Shown here piece by piece: positions 10,301-19,925 of a stretch of DNA of 26,927 bases. Numbering within the stretch: position 1 is the stretch's first letter; the number at the start of each line of letters is the position of its first letter. Source of the stretch: Nemertoderma westbladi (taxonomy: Eukaryota; Xenacoelomorpha; Nemertodermatida; Nemertodermatidae). The notes beneath the pieces are model-generated. The model saw only the letters and a program-made list of their open reading frames with translations, was not told the origin of the DNA and made no database searches. The stretch covers positions 1-26,927 of the forward strand of contig JAUCBJ010006326.1 of NCBI GenBank assembly GCA_032718475.1, written 5' to 3'. The translations under genes were made by a program, and so were the position numbers.

Positions 10301-10491
10301 TCATTTTCTGGAAATTTTGTTATTTACAATCTGCCTAAAGTTGAAACTTGACAGTTATCTCTTATGGGGGTGGTGTTTTATTTAATGATGGTGTCTGTTC
10401 CGTATGCAGTTCTCAAATCTCCCACACATATTCATATATCATCTGCACGTGCACTAGAAAGCTGTGGCCCGAAGGGCCACAGGCTTTCTAG
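7399..10491 (+). mobile_element. Non-autonomous Helitron, copy B
   Basis: The copy begins with TC at 7399, directly after the CTAG of copy A with no spacer. It ends with CTAG at 10488-10491 followed by T. Its 5' microsatellite carries one extra CTGT unit. The terminal hairpin (10453-10492) is the same as in copy A. It is 907 bp longer than copy A because its tandem array has 15 monomers against 9. No transposase or helicase frame is present. The tandem head-to-tail arrangement fits rolling-circle replication running past a terminator, but a later unequal crossover is also possible. Confidence 0.7.
8183..10340 (+). repeat. 146-bp tandem array B (15 monomers) with trimer expansion
   Basis: Boxes start at 8219, 8365, 8511, 8658, 8806, 8952, 9099, 9247, 9393, 9540, 9686, 9832, 9978, 10124 and 10272. 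The monomers from 8658 to 9832 fall into a three-monomer unit of about 441 bp present three times, where array A has it once. This accounts exactly for the six extra monomers. Ten boxes across the two copies read exactly CCGCTAGAGGGCG (6026, 6319, 6466, 6904, 7563, 8219, 8511, 8658, 9099 and 9540); the box at 7563 lies in the 5' module. Confidence 0.9.
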
Positions 10492-10492
10492 T
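10453..10492 (+). other. Helitron 3'-terminal hairpin (copy B)
   Basis: The arms, GAA loop and single bulge are the same as in the hairpin at 7360-7399, again ending in CTAG followed by T at 10492. Perfect conservation between copies agrees with their recent common origin. Confidence 0.75.
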
Positions 10493-10900
10493 ATAATATA
10501 AAGATATTGATATCAAATATTGAGAACAAAATTGTATTTAACTTTGTCATTACATTTTAGCATTGCGTTTGCCCAGTGCCAGCAGCACGTATTAATTTTA
10601 GAGATTACAGTATAAAATCAATAAGCCCTACACTTTTACTGTAAATAAAACTAAATGGCTTTAGAATCAAATCGGCTGATTACTGATTTTAATAGTCAAA
10701 CATTTCTTAAGCCCCCACAATTCTTTAAAAACTTAAAAAACCCATGTATTTTTGTAATTATTAATTAAATAAAATTGCGAAATTACCTTTCATGTAAAGC
10801 AAAAATTGCTAAAAACGGTTAAGAAATGGCGGAAGAGTAGTATTTTTCCTGTGAAAAATTGTCATTCGGAAATAATCGTCTTTAACCCACGGACACCCAT

Positions 10901-10918
10901 GGGGTCTATTAAGACCCC
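10901..10918. other. Palindrome GGGGTC-N6-GACCCC
   Basis: A 6-bp perfect stem around TATTAA, preceded by CCCAT. Similar GGGGTC/GACCCC palindromes lie at 11085-11113 and 23009-23031. Their meaning is unknown; they could be the end structures of a DNA-transposon family. Confidence 0.5.
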
Positions 10919-11084
10919 AAGGATACATTTAAAGTGTTGTCATTTCAGTCCAATTAATGTTCAGGTGCTGAAATTCCATAAATTCCTCAATTTATGTGTG
11001 CTCTACATGACCCATATAATTTCGTAGACCAAAAATGTAATTTACGCTTTTAATTTGAATTTAATTACCTTGGCCACGCCAACG

Positions 11085-11113
11085 ACCATTGGAGTCAATA
11101 TGACCCCGATGGT
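11085..11113. other. Imperfect palindrome with GGAGTCA/TGACCCC arms
   Basis: ACCAT-T-GGAGTCA-ATA-TGACCCC-G-ATGGT forms a 13-bp stem with two mismatches. It shares its GTC/GAC-rich core with the palindrome at 10901-10918. Confidence 0.5.
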
Positions 11114-11468
11114 TTTTTATGCTTTTAATCTCGAAAAGAAACACCCAAGTGGAATTTAATTTCAGTTTACGTTCCTGATAAGTAACAGACCTCCCATTCA
11201 CAACAACTGTTCTCCGGCGATGCAAGGACTGGCCAGATAGGAAATTAGCGGAACACGTACTGATAAATAGGAAAACACCCTCTATGAACACACAGTACGC
11301 AACTGAATATGATACAGGTTGGTAGGATATTGATTGTTATTTGTTTTACCTGTTATTTTACTTGTTTTACTTGTTATTTGTTTATTTGTTATTTGTGACC
11401 TACGGGGTCACACAAGGGATAGCATTGTGGCAACGGTCCAGCCGTGGCCAAAGTTTACTGACAGTATG

Positions 11469-12413
11469 TTGAAAGAAGCAAAGCTGCTTGCTATATCAAT
11501 GATATCTAAGAATGATAGAGACAAGCAGAAGCAGAACTTGAACTTCTGTGTCTACCAGTAGGTGTCCATCGGCGGGAATTGCGGCGACTACCGGTACCGG
11601 TGTTAGATGCGATGTGCAGGGAGGGCCCATCCCAGATGTTTCGGTGTTGGAGGTTCTTCATTCGAGGAATCCACAGTTAAGCAACAGCAACGGATCTTCC
11701 AACAGTGGATTTAATCCTAATGCTCCTCCATATCGGTACCACGGTGGTGCTGGTACTGGTGGACCACCCGCCGTCGTCGGGGATGTTCCGTTTGGTTACA
11801 AGAAGGCACTCTTGGCTCCTAACGCCCAGGCAGACGGATTCACGGAGATCGGTCAGAACGGTAAGCCAGTACGCCCCCAACGCGACCCTCGCTCGCTGGA
11901 CGGAGCGGGCGGACGTTCCACGCCAGTATATGGTAAGAAGAAACAAAGTCCTCGCTATGTTCAGGGGAAATCCTCGAACAAAGCGTTCGCTACAGTACAG
12001 CCTAAAAAGAAGCTATTCCTCACCGGCTGTGGTAAAACGGTCGATGTTAAAGAAATACAGAACTACGTACGGCACGGGACACGATTAAGGTCACAGCGGA
12101 GTGCAAGCGGATTTCACATGCAAATGCTCCGTACTCTTCCTTCCTTATAACGTGCAATGAGGCAGATGAAGATACATTACTGGACGAGGACGCGTGGTCA
12201 GAATTTGCTAGGATCCGGGTTTTCTTTCCGCGCAGTGTCGGTCAGTCAGGTGATCATGGTGTTGGAGGTAAAGGTTCCCGGGAAGTTGATATTGTGGTGC
12301 AGCCTGTTAATAAAGAAGATGTTGGTAGCGACAGTGCAGCAGACATCGTTAACGACAGGGTAGCAGAGTCAGTAGACGACACAACCAGTGATAATGGTGT
12401 AACTAATACCTGA
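11469..12413 (+). pseudogene. LINE ORF1 (frameshifted)
   Basis: Coding fragments follow one another in different frames. A short piece starts at ATG 11469 (MLKEAKLLAISMISKNDRDK). The main frame from about 11548 is Gly/Asn/Pro-rich and basic, with KKKQSPRYVQ and QPKKKLFLTG. After a shift at about 12060-12083, a third frame reads TIKVTAECKRISHANAP and continues to a TGA at 12411. That last part resembles the C-terminal nucleic-acid-binding domain found in ORF1 proteins of some LINEs (a pattern like LLDEDAWSEFARIRVFFPR, then an acidic tail). ORF1 products bind the element RNA. ORF2 starts 84 bp downstream. Assignment rests on position and composition more than on a sure domain match. Confidence 0.6.
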
Positions 12414-12496
12414 TTATGGGGTTTACATTACATTTTTAATATTAATTTTAGCGACATTTTTTAAAGGTTTCACGTATTAACACATTATCAGCAGAA

Positions 12497-13371
12497 ATGG
12501 CTTATCAGGGAATTAAGCTCGTTTCATATAACTGCAATTCAGTACGTCGGCCAATGGCGCTGAAGACAATCAACGACATTTGTAATGAAGGGGCGGATGT
12601 GATCCTCCTCCAGGAGTTGATGCTACCGGTTCAGGACTTGGATTTCCTCAACAGTATTCACCCTGAATACTTAGCTCGCGGTATCTCGCCGGTGGATTAC
12701 ACCAGTGGGCTACTCAGGGGAAGACCCCACGGTGTGTTGGCGGTGCTTTGGCACAAACGGCTTACCGCGGCATTGAGTGTGGTGCCTTTAAACGATGACA
12801 GACTACTTGGGGCTACTATTGAGCTAGATGGTCATGAAAGTATGTTTATCATTAATGTTTATTTGCCGTGCGAGAATAAGGATAATGATAATATTTTTTC
12901 TGAATATTTGGGTAAGATTAAGACTGTAAGAGTGTATACGAGTCCAATTCGTTTACATTTTTGTGCATTGCCGGCGATTTTAAAGCCCATGTAAGTAGGC
13001 CGTATTTTGAAGAACTAAAATCATGGTCTAACGATAACCTGTTGGAAATTTATGATGTAGTAAACTTACCAATTGATACTTTCTCGTTTATAAGTGCAGC
13101 GCACAATACAACTTCGTGGCTAGACCACGTACTGTGTTCTGGAACTTTGTGTGCGAAAATTGATAATATATATATTATGTATGACAGTGCAATTGATGAC
13201 CATATGCCAATTGGTTGTAATTTTCATTTGATACCATTGGTAACAAATAATGTCGAGGACGGGTATTCTATGAACCCTCACAGTTCTGGACCAAATTGGG
13301 AAAAAGCTAAACCAGAGGAAATTAAAAATTATACAAATTTGGTTAATGTTGTATTTGGTGACATTTCATAC
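12497..13371 (+). pseudogene. LINE ORF2, endonuclease part (frameshifted)
   Basis: The frame starts at ATG 12497 and reads LVSYNCNSVRR, ILLQEL (catalytic Glu) and GRPHGVLAVLW. After a frameshift near 12930-12960 it continues with AGDFKAHV, SWLDHVLCS and DDHMPIG, which is the motif order of the APE-like endonuclease that nicks target DNA for target-primed reverse transcription. In the usual GDFNAH motif the catalytic Asn is replaced by Lys here, so the domain would be inactive even without the frameshift. The frame ends at the (AAT)6 tail of an antisense LINE inserted at 13372. The rest of ORF2 resumes near 15740. Confidence 0.85.
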
Positions 13372-15739
13372 AATAATAATAATAATAATTTTTCTTTTAT
13401 TACCATAAACTCCAAAGTAAAATTTGGAGGCAGCACAGTGGGCTGTACCCACCGCAGCTGATAATTGGCGGCAATAAGCGTCAGCAATACACCCGATCTA
13501 CAGTACCTATTTACCATACACACAATGGGGTCACACATACACATTTTACAACAAACACACTGAATATAGTAAAACAAATAAACTAACTAGGTTGGTTGGT
13601 ATACAAATTGTAGCACAAAATACAACTAGATAATTAAATTAAGCTAAAGTGTTTTTTTTTTTTTTTTTTTAATTTTTTTTTTTATTTGACTTATGTGATT
13701 GCGTCTCTTTCGAATTTCGAGTAATAGTATTTTTTAATTAAATTATTATACGTCTTGAAATCGAGTATTTTACGGAATTTGCAATTCATAAGGTTCCAAA
13801 TACGTGCCATACTAATTATGACACAATTAAATCCGATGTTATTTTTTGTTTTGGGGATTATTATAATATTTGTTCTAGGATTTAGTAACCGTTGACTAGG
13901 GCTAAAACTATTCTTATGATGATTTGCTATAAATGGTAAGCTGAGGCTTGTGAATGGGGTACTGAGGTTATGTATGTATTGGTAGAAAAATTTCATGGCA
14001 TAATATTCCCGTAGCGCATGTAACGTAGGTAATTTTGACAGTGAGCGTAATTCTGTGCCAGTTAGATCTCTAATCCCTTTACTGTGCACTATTCTTAAAC
14101 CGTAATTTTGAATTTTCTCGAGGTTGTATAAAATAGTTTTGAACCCGTGTTTGTTATGTAAGTTTATTAATAGTTCGCAACAATAATTATGGTGTGGTAA
14201 AACTGTAGATTTGTAAATATTTAGTTTTGTTTTGGTTGTTAATTGTCCCTTGATTTGCCTTAGGCCTGAGATTGCCTGGGTCATTTTATTTGACAATGTT
14301 CGTATATGCTCCCCCCATTCCAATCGATTGTCGATGAATACACCAAGATATTTTATATATTCTGATTGTTTTATTACTATTTTTGGATTTTTTGCTAATT
14401 CTAGGTTAATTTTATCAGTTTCCGGTGATCTTGAATGTGGTGATAATAACATAAATTCTGTTTTTTTGTTATTTAAACTTAAATGCAATGATGAAAAAAT
14501 ATTTTCTAATTTATTTATATGTTGAGATAGTAAGTTAACTGCTTGTTGGGGATTTTTATGTCCGCAGTAGATTAATGTGTCGTCGGCATATTGTACTATA
14601 TTGAGGTCGGTAGTAGATACTAGTGAGTTTACGTACATGAGAAAGATAATTGGCCCTAAGAGCGTACCTTGTGGAATTCCCTGTGGTATTGCTTCCCATG
14701 TGGATGTGGTTCCATTAACCTTAACCCGTTGGAACCGAGGAAAAAGAAAGCTACTTATCATATTAATTGCAGTACTGTGGAAGTTAAATTCTTGTAATTT
14801 ATTTAGAAGTATGGAGTGGTTCAATGAATTAAATGCCTTGCTGATATCCAGCGCCCCTATTGCTACTGTATCACCATTGTTAAGTACACTGCGCCATGTG
14901 TCGGTGGCATATATTATTGCGTCTCTGGTTGAATATGATTTACGAAAGCCAAACTGTGTCGCTTTTATTAGACTGTATTTATTTAAATATTGTATTATTT
15001 GTATATAGAGTACCTTTTCGAATATTTTATCTAGAGTCGATGTAACTGAAATAGGTCTATAATTTTCTGGGTCATTGATGTCACCTTTTTTGTACACAGG
15101 TGTAATTTCAGCGAATTTTAACTTGTGAGGGAATATCGATTGGGTGATTGATTTATTTATTATATGAGTTAATGGGAATACGATTTTTGGTGAAAGTAGT
15201 TTAATTATTCTAGGTGGTAATGATGACGGACCTGGTGATTTGTTGCAGTTCAATTTGTTAATTATATTTTCGACTGTTAATACGTCTGTATTTTTAAAAC
15301 TAAAATCTACATCGTTTGGTATATTTGGATTCACATAATTCTGAATATTGGTTGAAACATTTGACATCCCGGTGAACTTTCCCATAGCTACGTAAGTGGA
15401 GTTAAGAAGATTTGCAATACCTAATCCATCCTTGACAATTTTAATGTTCTTTCCTCGGTTATTGATCAATTCAGTTATTTTACAGACCTTTTCATTCTTA
15501 TTTAATATCCTATTGATAATCTTCCACTTATCTCGCGGTGATTTGGCTTCAGAAAATTTACTTTTTGTATATTTATTTTTTAATTGTCTGTTTAGGGAAT
15601 TGAAACTATTTCGGCTCAACTTAAATTTTGCGAAGGTGTCATTTGTTTTATTTTTACGCCATTCTATAAGATTATGTTTTTTAATATTATTTATGTGTTG
15701 TAATTTGTCGTTCCACCAGGGAGGCTGTTTTCCTTGTTT
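13372..15739 (-). mobile_element. Antisense CR1/Jockey-like LINE inserted in the host LINE
   Basis: On the minus strand the element enters in the middle of ORF2, having lost its endonuclease by 5' truncation. It has an intact RT frame (stop at 13691) and a 3' UTR of about 300 bp that starts with a long A tract (T runs at 13652-13670 and 13673-13683 on the plus strand). It ends with a (TTA)6-type microsatellite tail at 13372-13389. Such tails are typical of CR1-like LINEs. The 5' junction near 15735-15745 is approximate; no clear target-site duplication was seen. Confidence 0.8.
13652..13683 (-). repeat. A-rich tract in the 3' UTR of the nested LINE
   Basis: On the plus strand, 19 T, two A and 11 T follow one another. 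On the element's own strand this is an A tract starting a few bases after the RT stop codon. It is likely length-variable. It is not the element's end, since about 300 bp of further UTR and a (TTA)n tail follow. Confidence 0.8.
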
Positions 15740-15751
15740 GTGTATGAACAA
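13691..15751 (-). CDS. Reverse transcriptase of CR1/Jockey-like LINE (5'-truncated)
   Basis: A 686-codon frame without internal stops. It begins with a few residues read from host-LINE DNA, so the real element sequence starts about residue 8. Visible landmarks are PPWWNDKL (10-17) in the linker after the missing endonuclease, NKSPGPSSLPPR (170-181), TPVYKKGD (217-224), NYRPIS (230-235), LDISKAFNSLNH with catalytic Asp (301-312), GIPQGTLLGP (358-367) and QYADDT with the catalytic Asp pair (387-392). A thumb and C-terminal region follow. It copies its own RNA at a nicked target. With no endonuclease the copy cannot move by itself. The intact frame means it is younger than the surrounding LINE. 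Confidence 0.9.
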   Translation of the reverse strand: MFIHKQGKQPPWWNDKLQHINNIKKHNLIEWRKNKTNDTFAKFKLSRNSFNSLNRQLKNKYTKSKFSEAKSPRDKWKIINRILNKNEKVCKITELINNRGKNIKIVKDGLGIANLLNSTYVAMGKFTGMSNVSTNIQNYVNPNIPNDVDFSFKNTDVLTVENIINKLNCNKSPGPSSLPPRIIKLLSPKIVFPLTHIINKSITQSIFPHKLKFAEITPVYKKGDINDPENYRPISVTSTLDKIFEKVLYIQIIQYLNKYSLIKATQFGFRKSYSTRDAIIYATDTWRSVLNNGDTVAIGALDISKAFNSLNHSILLNKLQEFNFHSTAINMISSFLFPRFQRVKVNGTTSTWEAIPQGIPQGTLLGPIIFLMYVNSLVSTTDLNIVQYADDTLIYCGHKNPQQAVNLLSQHINKLENIFSSLHLSLNNKKTEFMLLSPHSRSPETDKINLELAKNPKIVIKQSEYIKYLGVFIDNRLEWGEHIRTLSNKMTQAISGLRQIKGQLTTKTKLNIYKSTVLPHHNYCCELLINLHNKHGFKTILYNLEKIQNYGLRIVHSKGIRDLTGTELRSLSKLPTLHALREYYAMKFFYQYIHNLSTPFTSLSLPFIANHHKNSFSPSQRLLNPRTNIIIIPKTKNNIGFNCVIISMARIWNLMNCKFRKILDFKTYNNLIKKYYYSKFERDAIT

Positions 15752-17705
15752 GTACTAAATAAGTGCAGTGCCAGTGATGATACAAACCATAAATATATAG
15801 GGAGTAGCTGCTGTAAAGAAGCTATCGACAAATTATATGCGGATATTGTAAATGGGTTGAAAAATGCAAGTGATGCATCGTTTAAGTGTTATAGTTCCAG
15901 CAATAAAACGGGTGCTAAACATATCCCAGGCTGGAATGATTATGTAAAGGAGTATTACGATAGGTCACGTCAATGGTTTTTGAATTGGAAGGCTGCTGGG
16001 TCCCCCAAGCAAGGATTGCTATTCACAGAGTATATAAAGAATAAGTATAATTTTAAGAGGATCTTGCGCTCTTGCAAGAAACAAGAGAACAAGATAAGGG
16101 ACGACAAACTTGCTGATTCACTATTATCTAGTAACACTGGGAATAGCAAGGAATTTTGGACACAGATACATAAACGTTGCGGTGTGCACACTCCGCCACC
16201 AAATGTTATAGGTAATGCAAACGGTGCTATTGAAATCAGCGAAATGTGGCGGCAACATTTTGAATCTATTTTTAACAGTGTTAACGATGATACACAGACA
16301 AAACATTTGTAGATGAGAAAATTCGTAATTTTGTACCTAGCGACCGAGTGAGATTTACAGTTTCTGAAATTTTTGATGCGATTCATAAGTTAAATACTGG
16401 TAAGGCATATGGGCCCGACAAGCTTATTGCCAAACATTTAATGTATGGGTGCAATGTAAATCTATTAAATAAGTTAGTTACTTTAATCAATGCCATATTT
16501 TTACATGGATATATGCCTAGCGATTTTATGAATTGTATAATTATACCACTTGTGAAAGACCGTACTGGTGATTTATCAGCTAAAGATAACTATAGGGGTA
16601 TTGCGTTATCGACGGTACTCAGTAAGGTTGTAGAAGTATTAATGTATAACAAGTGTAGTAATAAGCTCGGAACTAAGGATAATCAATTTGGATATAAGCC
16701 AAAGTTAGGAACGGAAACATGTGTATACGCTCTAAAAGAGTAATTAATTATTACTTATCTAGTGATACACCAGTGTATGTATGTATGTTAGACGCGTCGA
16801 AAGCGTTCGATAGGATAAATCATTATAAGCTATTTAGTAAACTGTTACGTAGGGGTGTATCTATTTGTATAGTTAGGTTATTAACATTTTGGTATCGTAA
16901 TCAAGACATGGCAGTAATGTGGGATGGGGTATTATCATCTCAATTTAAGATAACTAATAGGACTAAACAAGGTGGAATATTTTCACCGATTTTGTTTATC
17001 GTATATTTTGATGATCTGAGCACCGACCTTTCAGACACAGGTGTCGGGTGTATGATTGGTAATTCTAGAAATAATAATATACTGTATGCCGATGATTTAT
17101 GTTTAATGTCAAACTCTATTGTAGGATTACAAATATTAATTAATAAGGCCGTATCACATGGTAATCAAAATTCGATTTTATTCAATACAAAGAAAACAAA
17201 GTGTTTATATTTTATTCCAAAGTGCTTTAAAAATACATCAGTTGCAAAATTGTTGTTATACGGTAAAGAAATCGATATTGTTGACAAATTATCATATTTA
17301 GGACATATTTTGTGCAGTAGTACTGATGATACACAAAATATAAAGGCCCAGATGGGTTCTCTTTATGCTCGTGCAAACATTATTGTGCGTAAATTCGGTA
17401 GCTGCTCGACAGCTATAAAGCTTTGTTTATTTCGTGCATATTGTACTCAGGTTTATTGCTGTGCTTTGTGGTCTCGCCGCAACTATTCAAATAGCATATA
17501 TAATAAGATTTCCGTAGCATACAATAACGCTGCTAGGCAGTTATTTAAGATTCCAAGAATGACAAACGGCGAGACGACAAGTATTTCGCTCTCATTACAT
17601 CAGTTAAAACCTCCACTGTTCAGTGATAATATCTATAAAGCTAACACTAGTCTGCTCCATCGGTTGGAAAAAACTGATAATAATGTATTGAAGTCAAATA
17701 AGTAA
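15740..17705 (+). pseudogene. LINE ORF2, linker and reverse transcriptase (frameshifted)
   Basis: ORF2 resumes after the insertion with VLNKCSASDD and a linker containing PGWNDYVKEYYDRSRQWF. It shifts frame near 16290-16310 into NTGKAYGPDKL and KDNYRGIALS, and again near 16735 into the RT core. That core has LDASKAFDRINH (catalytic Asp), RTKQGGIFSPILFIVYFDDL and ILYADDLCLM (catalytic Asp pair), followed by the thumb and a C-terminal domain ending at TAA 17703-17705. The active-site residues survive although the frame is broken. No RNase H or extra endonuclease motif is seen after the RT. The 3' UTR is about 260 bp long. Confidence 0.88.
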
Positions 17706-18043
17706 TAATTGCCATATGGTGTATAGAATTTTCGAAGTGTGTCAATAATACGGTCCCACCAATATGTTTAAATATTAGGCTCTATGTAAATTATTTTTCC
17801 GTAGTGTAGGTAGCAGTATGTATTTAATAATTCAATAATTGTGCTCAATTTTATAAATGATATGGACGGGTATTATAATAAATGACAAATGTTTTACTAA
17901 AATAATGTAATAATATATTGTATAATTCAATGTCTGGAATAAAAATGAAATGAAAAATGAATGTTTTATAAAAATAATGTTTTACAACCTTTTTTACAAT
18001 CTTATAAATTTAATGACATCAAAAGTTATAATTTGACACTTGT

Positions 18044-18208
18044 GGTGCTAGTACATTTACATTAATATAAATTATTTCGTGACATACTGTATACGATTAT
18101 ATTTATTATATTTGCTCTATACAGTAGTTTAGGATATTTTGGTGCTAGTACATTAAAACTATAATTATTTCGGTTACATATCATTATGATTTTTGCTCTA
18201 TACAGTAG
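18044..18208 (+). repeat. Tandem duplication with ~97-bp offset
   Basis: Two copies begin GGTGCTAGTACATT (18044 and 18141) and end TTGCTCTATACAGTAG (18127 and 18208). The second copy is shorter through an internal deletion. A fragment GGCTCTATA at 18229 may be a third, decayed copy. No coding frame. It lies directly after the 3' tail of the host LINE. Confidence 0.75.
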
Positions 18209-18309
18209 ATAGGAATATAGGTATATTTGGCTCTATAACATTTTGTAATGTAGCCTTGCAACCGGTACCGCTCATTCAGTCAGTGCGTGCAGTTTTTCGC
18301 TAAGTACGT

Positions 18310-18360
18310 AGTAGGCCTACTCTAACTAGCCCGAAGAAGCCCTGCGGGTGAAAGCTAGCT
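18310..18360 (+). other. Palindrome and nested hairpin in non-coding DNA
   Basis: AGTAGGCCTACT (18310-18321) is a perfect 12-bp palindrome. Right after it, CTAGC (18326-18330) pairs with GCTAG (18354-18358) around an inner GCCC-TGC-GGGT stem, with GAAA in the 3' joining strand. The structure is probably a fragment of a transposable element. A hammerhead reading was considered and rejected. Confidence 0.45.
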
Positions 18361-18418
18361 AAAACTGTTGTTTTATTTTGTCATTTGAGGTCTCCCAGCC
18401 CTACATATTACAGAATCA

Positions 18419-18690
18419 TGATAAGTAAAAGAGACCAGTGAACGTGACAGACGAAACACCGGGGGCAACCCGTAGGCTCCACTCTCTTGGCAATTACCTG
18501 TAATGTAAGGATACGTCTCTCTAACTCTCAAGTGCATTTTTTAGATTTTTTTTAAATTCTAGACCATTGTTTTAGTTTCATTTCAGTTTACATTCCTTAT
18601 GAGTAAAAGCGACCAGTGAACATCATATGAACATAGGAGGCGACTCGAAGGCTCCACCCTCTTTGACAATTACAATAATGTATGGATGAA
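18419..18690 (+). repeat. Dispersed repeat, copies R1 and R2 in tandem
   Basis: R1 (18419-18510) and R2 (18599-18690) share, in order, GATAAGTAAAAG/GAGTAAAAGCG with GACCAGTGAAC, a GGCTCCAC(T/C)CTCTT block, and CAATTAC with TAATGTA. They are 180 bp apart. A third, more diverged copy is at 821-905. The element is non-coding and its type unknown. Confidence 0.55.
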
Positions 18691-19571
18691 TTATGTCCTA
18701 CTGTAATCCACTATATGCAGTTATTATAATTTAGCATTAAAGCACTAGAATAAATGCCTTGCTGTAATTCGTCGTGGCGGAATGCCAGGGTTTAAAAGAC
18801 GAATATTATTTTACACCAATATCTCGGCTATTTTAGCATCTTATTGAATTCTGTAAACGCCATTGTGTTTCTGTGATATTATTGCATCTTATTAATCTGG
18901 TTTTGAATTTGAGTCGTGAACTCCATTGACTGATTCAATTTATTAAATAATTACAGAATTAAACCTGTAACCTACTTATGATCTGACAGGTGATGTAGGG
19001 GTCGCTGACCGAGCAACTGACATTGATGGGTTCGCTGACCTGACGTTGATGGGGTGACTTATCCGAACTATTACAGTAATGAACGCAAATGTTAACTTAA
19101 TATTCGGCCTTCCTTGCTGCAATAAGGCCTTATAAGCACACGCCAAGATCAAACATGGTTGCTAGATTACTAACCAATCGGTTCCTTACAAACTACATAT
19201 CGTTGGGTTGAATCCAAGGTACTCCTTGGTAAAAGTTGCAGACAAATATAATTTTGTTCTTGAGTTGAACTTATTTAAAACAGTTTTGCACATCGGCAGA
19301 TACTGTAAGCTAACAAGTTGTTAAAGTTAAAGTACAAGTATATATACAACGCGAAATCGCTCAAAGATCAATTTCTAATAACGCATAAACTGTCACCTCA
19401 TTGAATGGCTTACTACAGTACCAACCTGAATCATTCTTTCAAGTTTCAATTATCCAAATTATTCCAATCATTAAGCCGATCAATATAGAAAACGGTAAAT
19501 TTGAATTTTTAATGATTTAAAAAAAAACTAGTTATTACATAATCCCTTAAACTAATATAAATTTAAATAAA
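18691..19571. other. Spacer without recognised features
   Basis: No gene or structured repeat is supported. Around 18985-19055 short phrases such as TGATGTAGGGGTCGCTGACC and TGATGGGTTCGCTGACC recur two to three times, suggesting a small decayed direct repeat. Confidence 0.55.
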
Positions 19572-19632
19572 TATTGAACCCGGTATCTCGATTTCAAACC
19601 CCAAAGCTCTACCAAGTGAGCAAAAGCAAAAT
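19572..19632 (-). pseudogene. tRNA-derived relic (tRNA pseudogene or SINE head)
   Basis: On the minus strand, GCTCACTTGGTAGAGC (19606-19621) is a near-perfect D-arm/A box. Thirty bases later, CCGGGTTCAA (19574-19583) resembles the T-arm/B box (GGTTCRA). The anticodon stem does not pair well, and no closed acceptor stem was found. It is therefore a degenerate tRNA or the 5' head of a tRNA-derived SINE, not a working tRNA. It is transcribed away from the methyltransferase gene. Confidence 0.5.
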
Positions 19633-19925
19633 CAACAACAACACCAACATCAAACGGTGTGGCTACTACTGCAGAGGTATCGCTACGCGGACATAAAAAG
19701 TTGAATTGATCTCCGGCGCAAATTGGTAGCATATGAAATAAAGTTTTGTTTATTGTTGCTGCTTAGAAAACAACATTATCACTGTAAAAAGTTTATTTCC
19801 CTTAATATTATAAACTTAATTTGTTAAGTTTTTAAACCAGTTAAACATATAGGGCCTAGTTGGTTTCAGTTTGTGTAATAAATTAATCTTAATTGCACTA
19901 CCAGTAAGTGTATGAATATTTAATC

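Larger units (their letters stand above)
10492..11399. other. Non-coding spacer between Helitron and LINE
   Basis: No supported gene. The stretch holds AT-rich DNA, two related palindromes (10901-10918 and 11085-11113) and a 28-base block at 11160-11187 that also occurs just before the R2 repeat (18580-18607). It also contains a low-complexity TTGTTATTTG-rich run at 11330-11397, perhaps the LINE's 5' border. Confidence 0.55.
11400..17965 (+). mobile_element. Decayed APE-type LINE (host element, interrupted)
   Basis: The element runs in order through ORF1 (to 12413), ORF2 endonuclease (12497-13371), an antisense LINE insertion (13372 to about 15739), then the ORF2 linker and reverse transcriptase (about 15740-17705). 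Its 3' UTR ends in AATAAA and a short ATGAA-rich tail near 17940-17965. At least four frameshifts besides the insertion make it inactive. The 5' border is uncertain and is placed where the coding-like sequence begins. The clade is not assigned: the RT block TKQGGIFSP with LDASKAFDR does not look like CR1, L2 or L1. No target-site duplication was identified. Confidence 0.8.

Noticed and set aside
5990-10340. CRISPR-like array
   Set aside because: The whole 146-bp unit is repeated without unique spacers and the context is eukaryotic. It is a satellite.
10880-11120. piggyBac-type element suggested by TTTAACCCACGG and GGGGTC/GACCCC palindromes
   Set aside because: No matching inverted terminal repeats with TTAA duplications could be paired, and no transposase frame exists.
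13329-13461. Asn-rich continuation of the endonuclease frame
   Set aside because: The Asn run is the (AAT)6 tail of the antisense LINE; residues after it translate the insert's 3' UTR.
18326-18360. Hammerhead-ribozyme-like string (CCGAAGA, small stem, GAAA)
   Set aside because: The invariant U of CUGAUGA is C here. The flanking CTAGC and GCTAG pair with each other instead of forming helices I and III, and no cleavage-site triplet is placed correctly.
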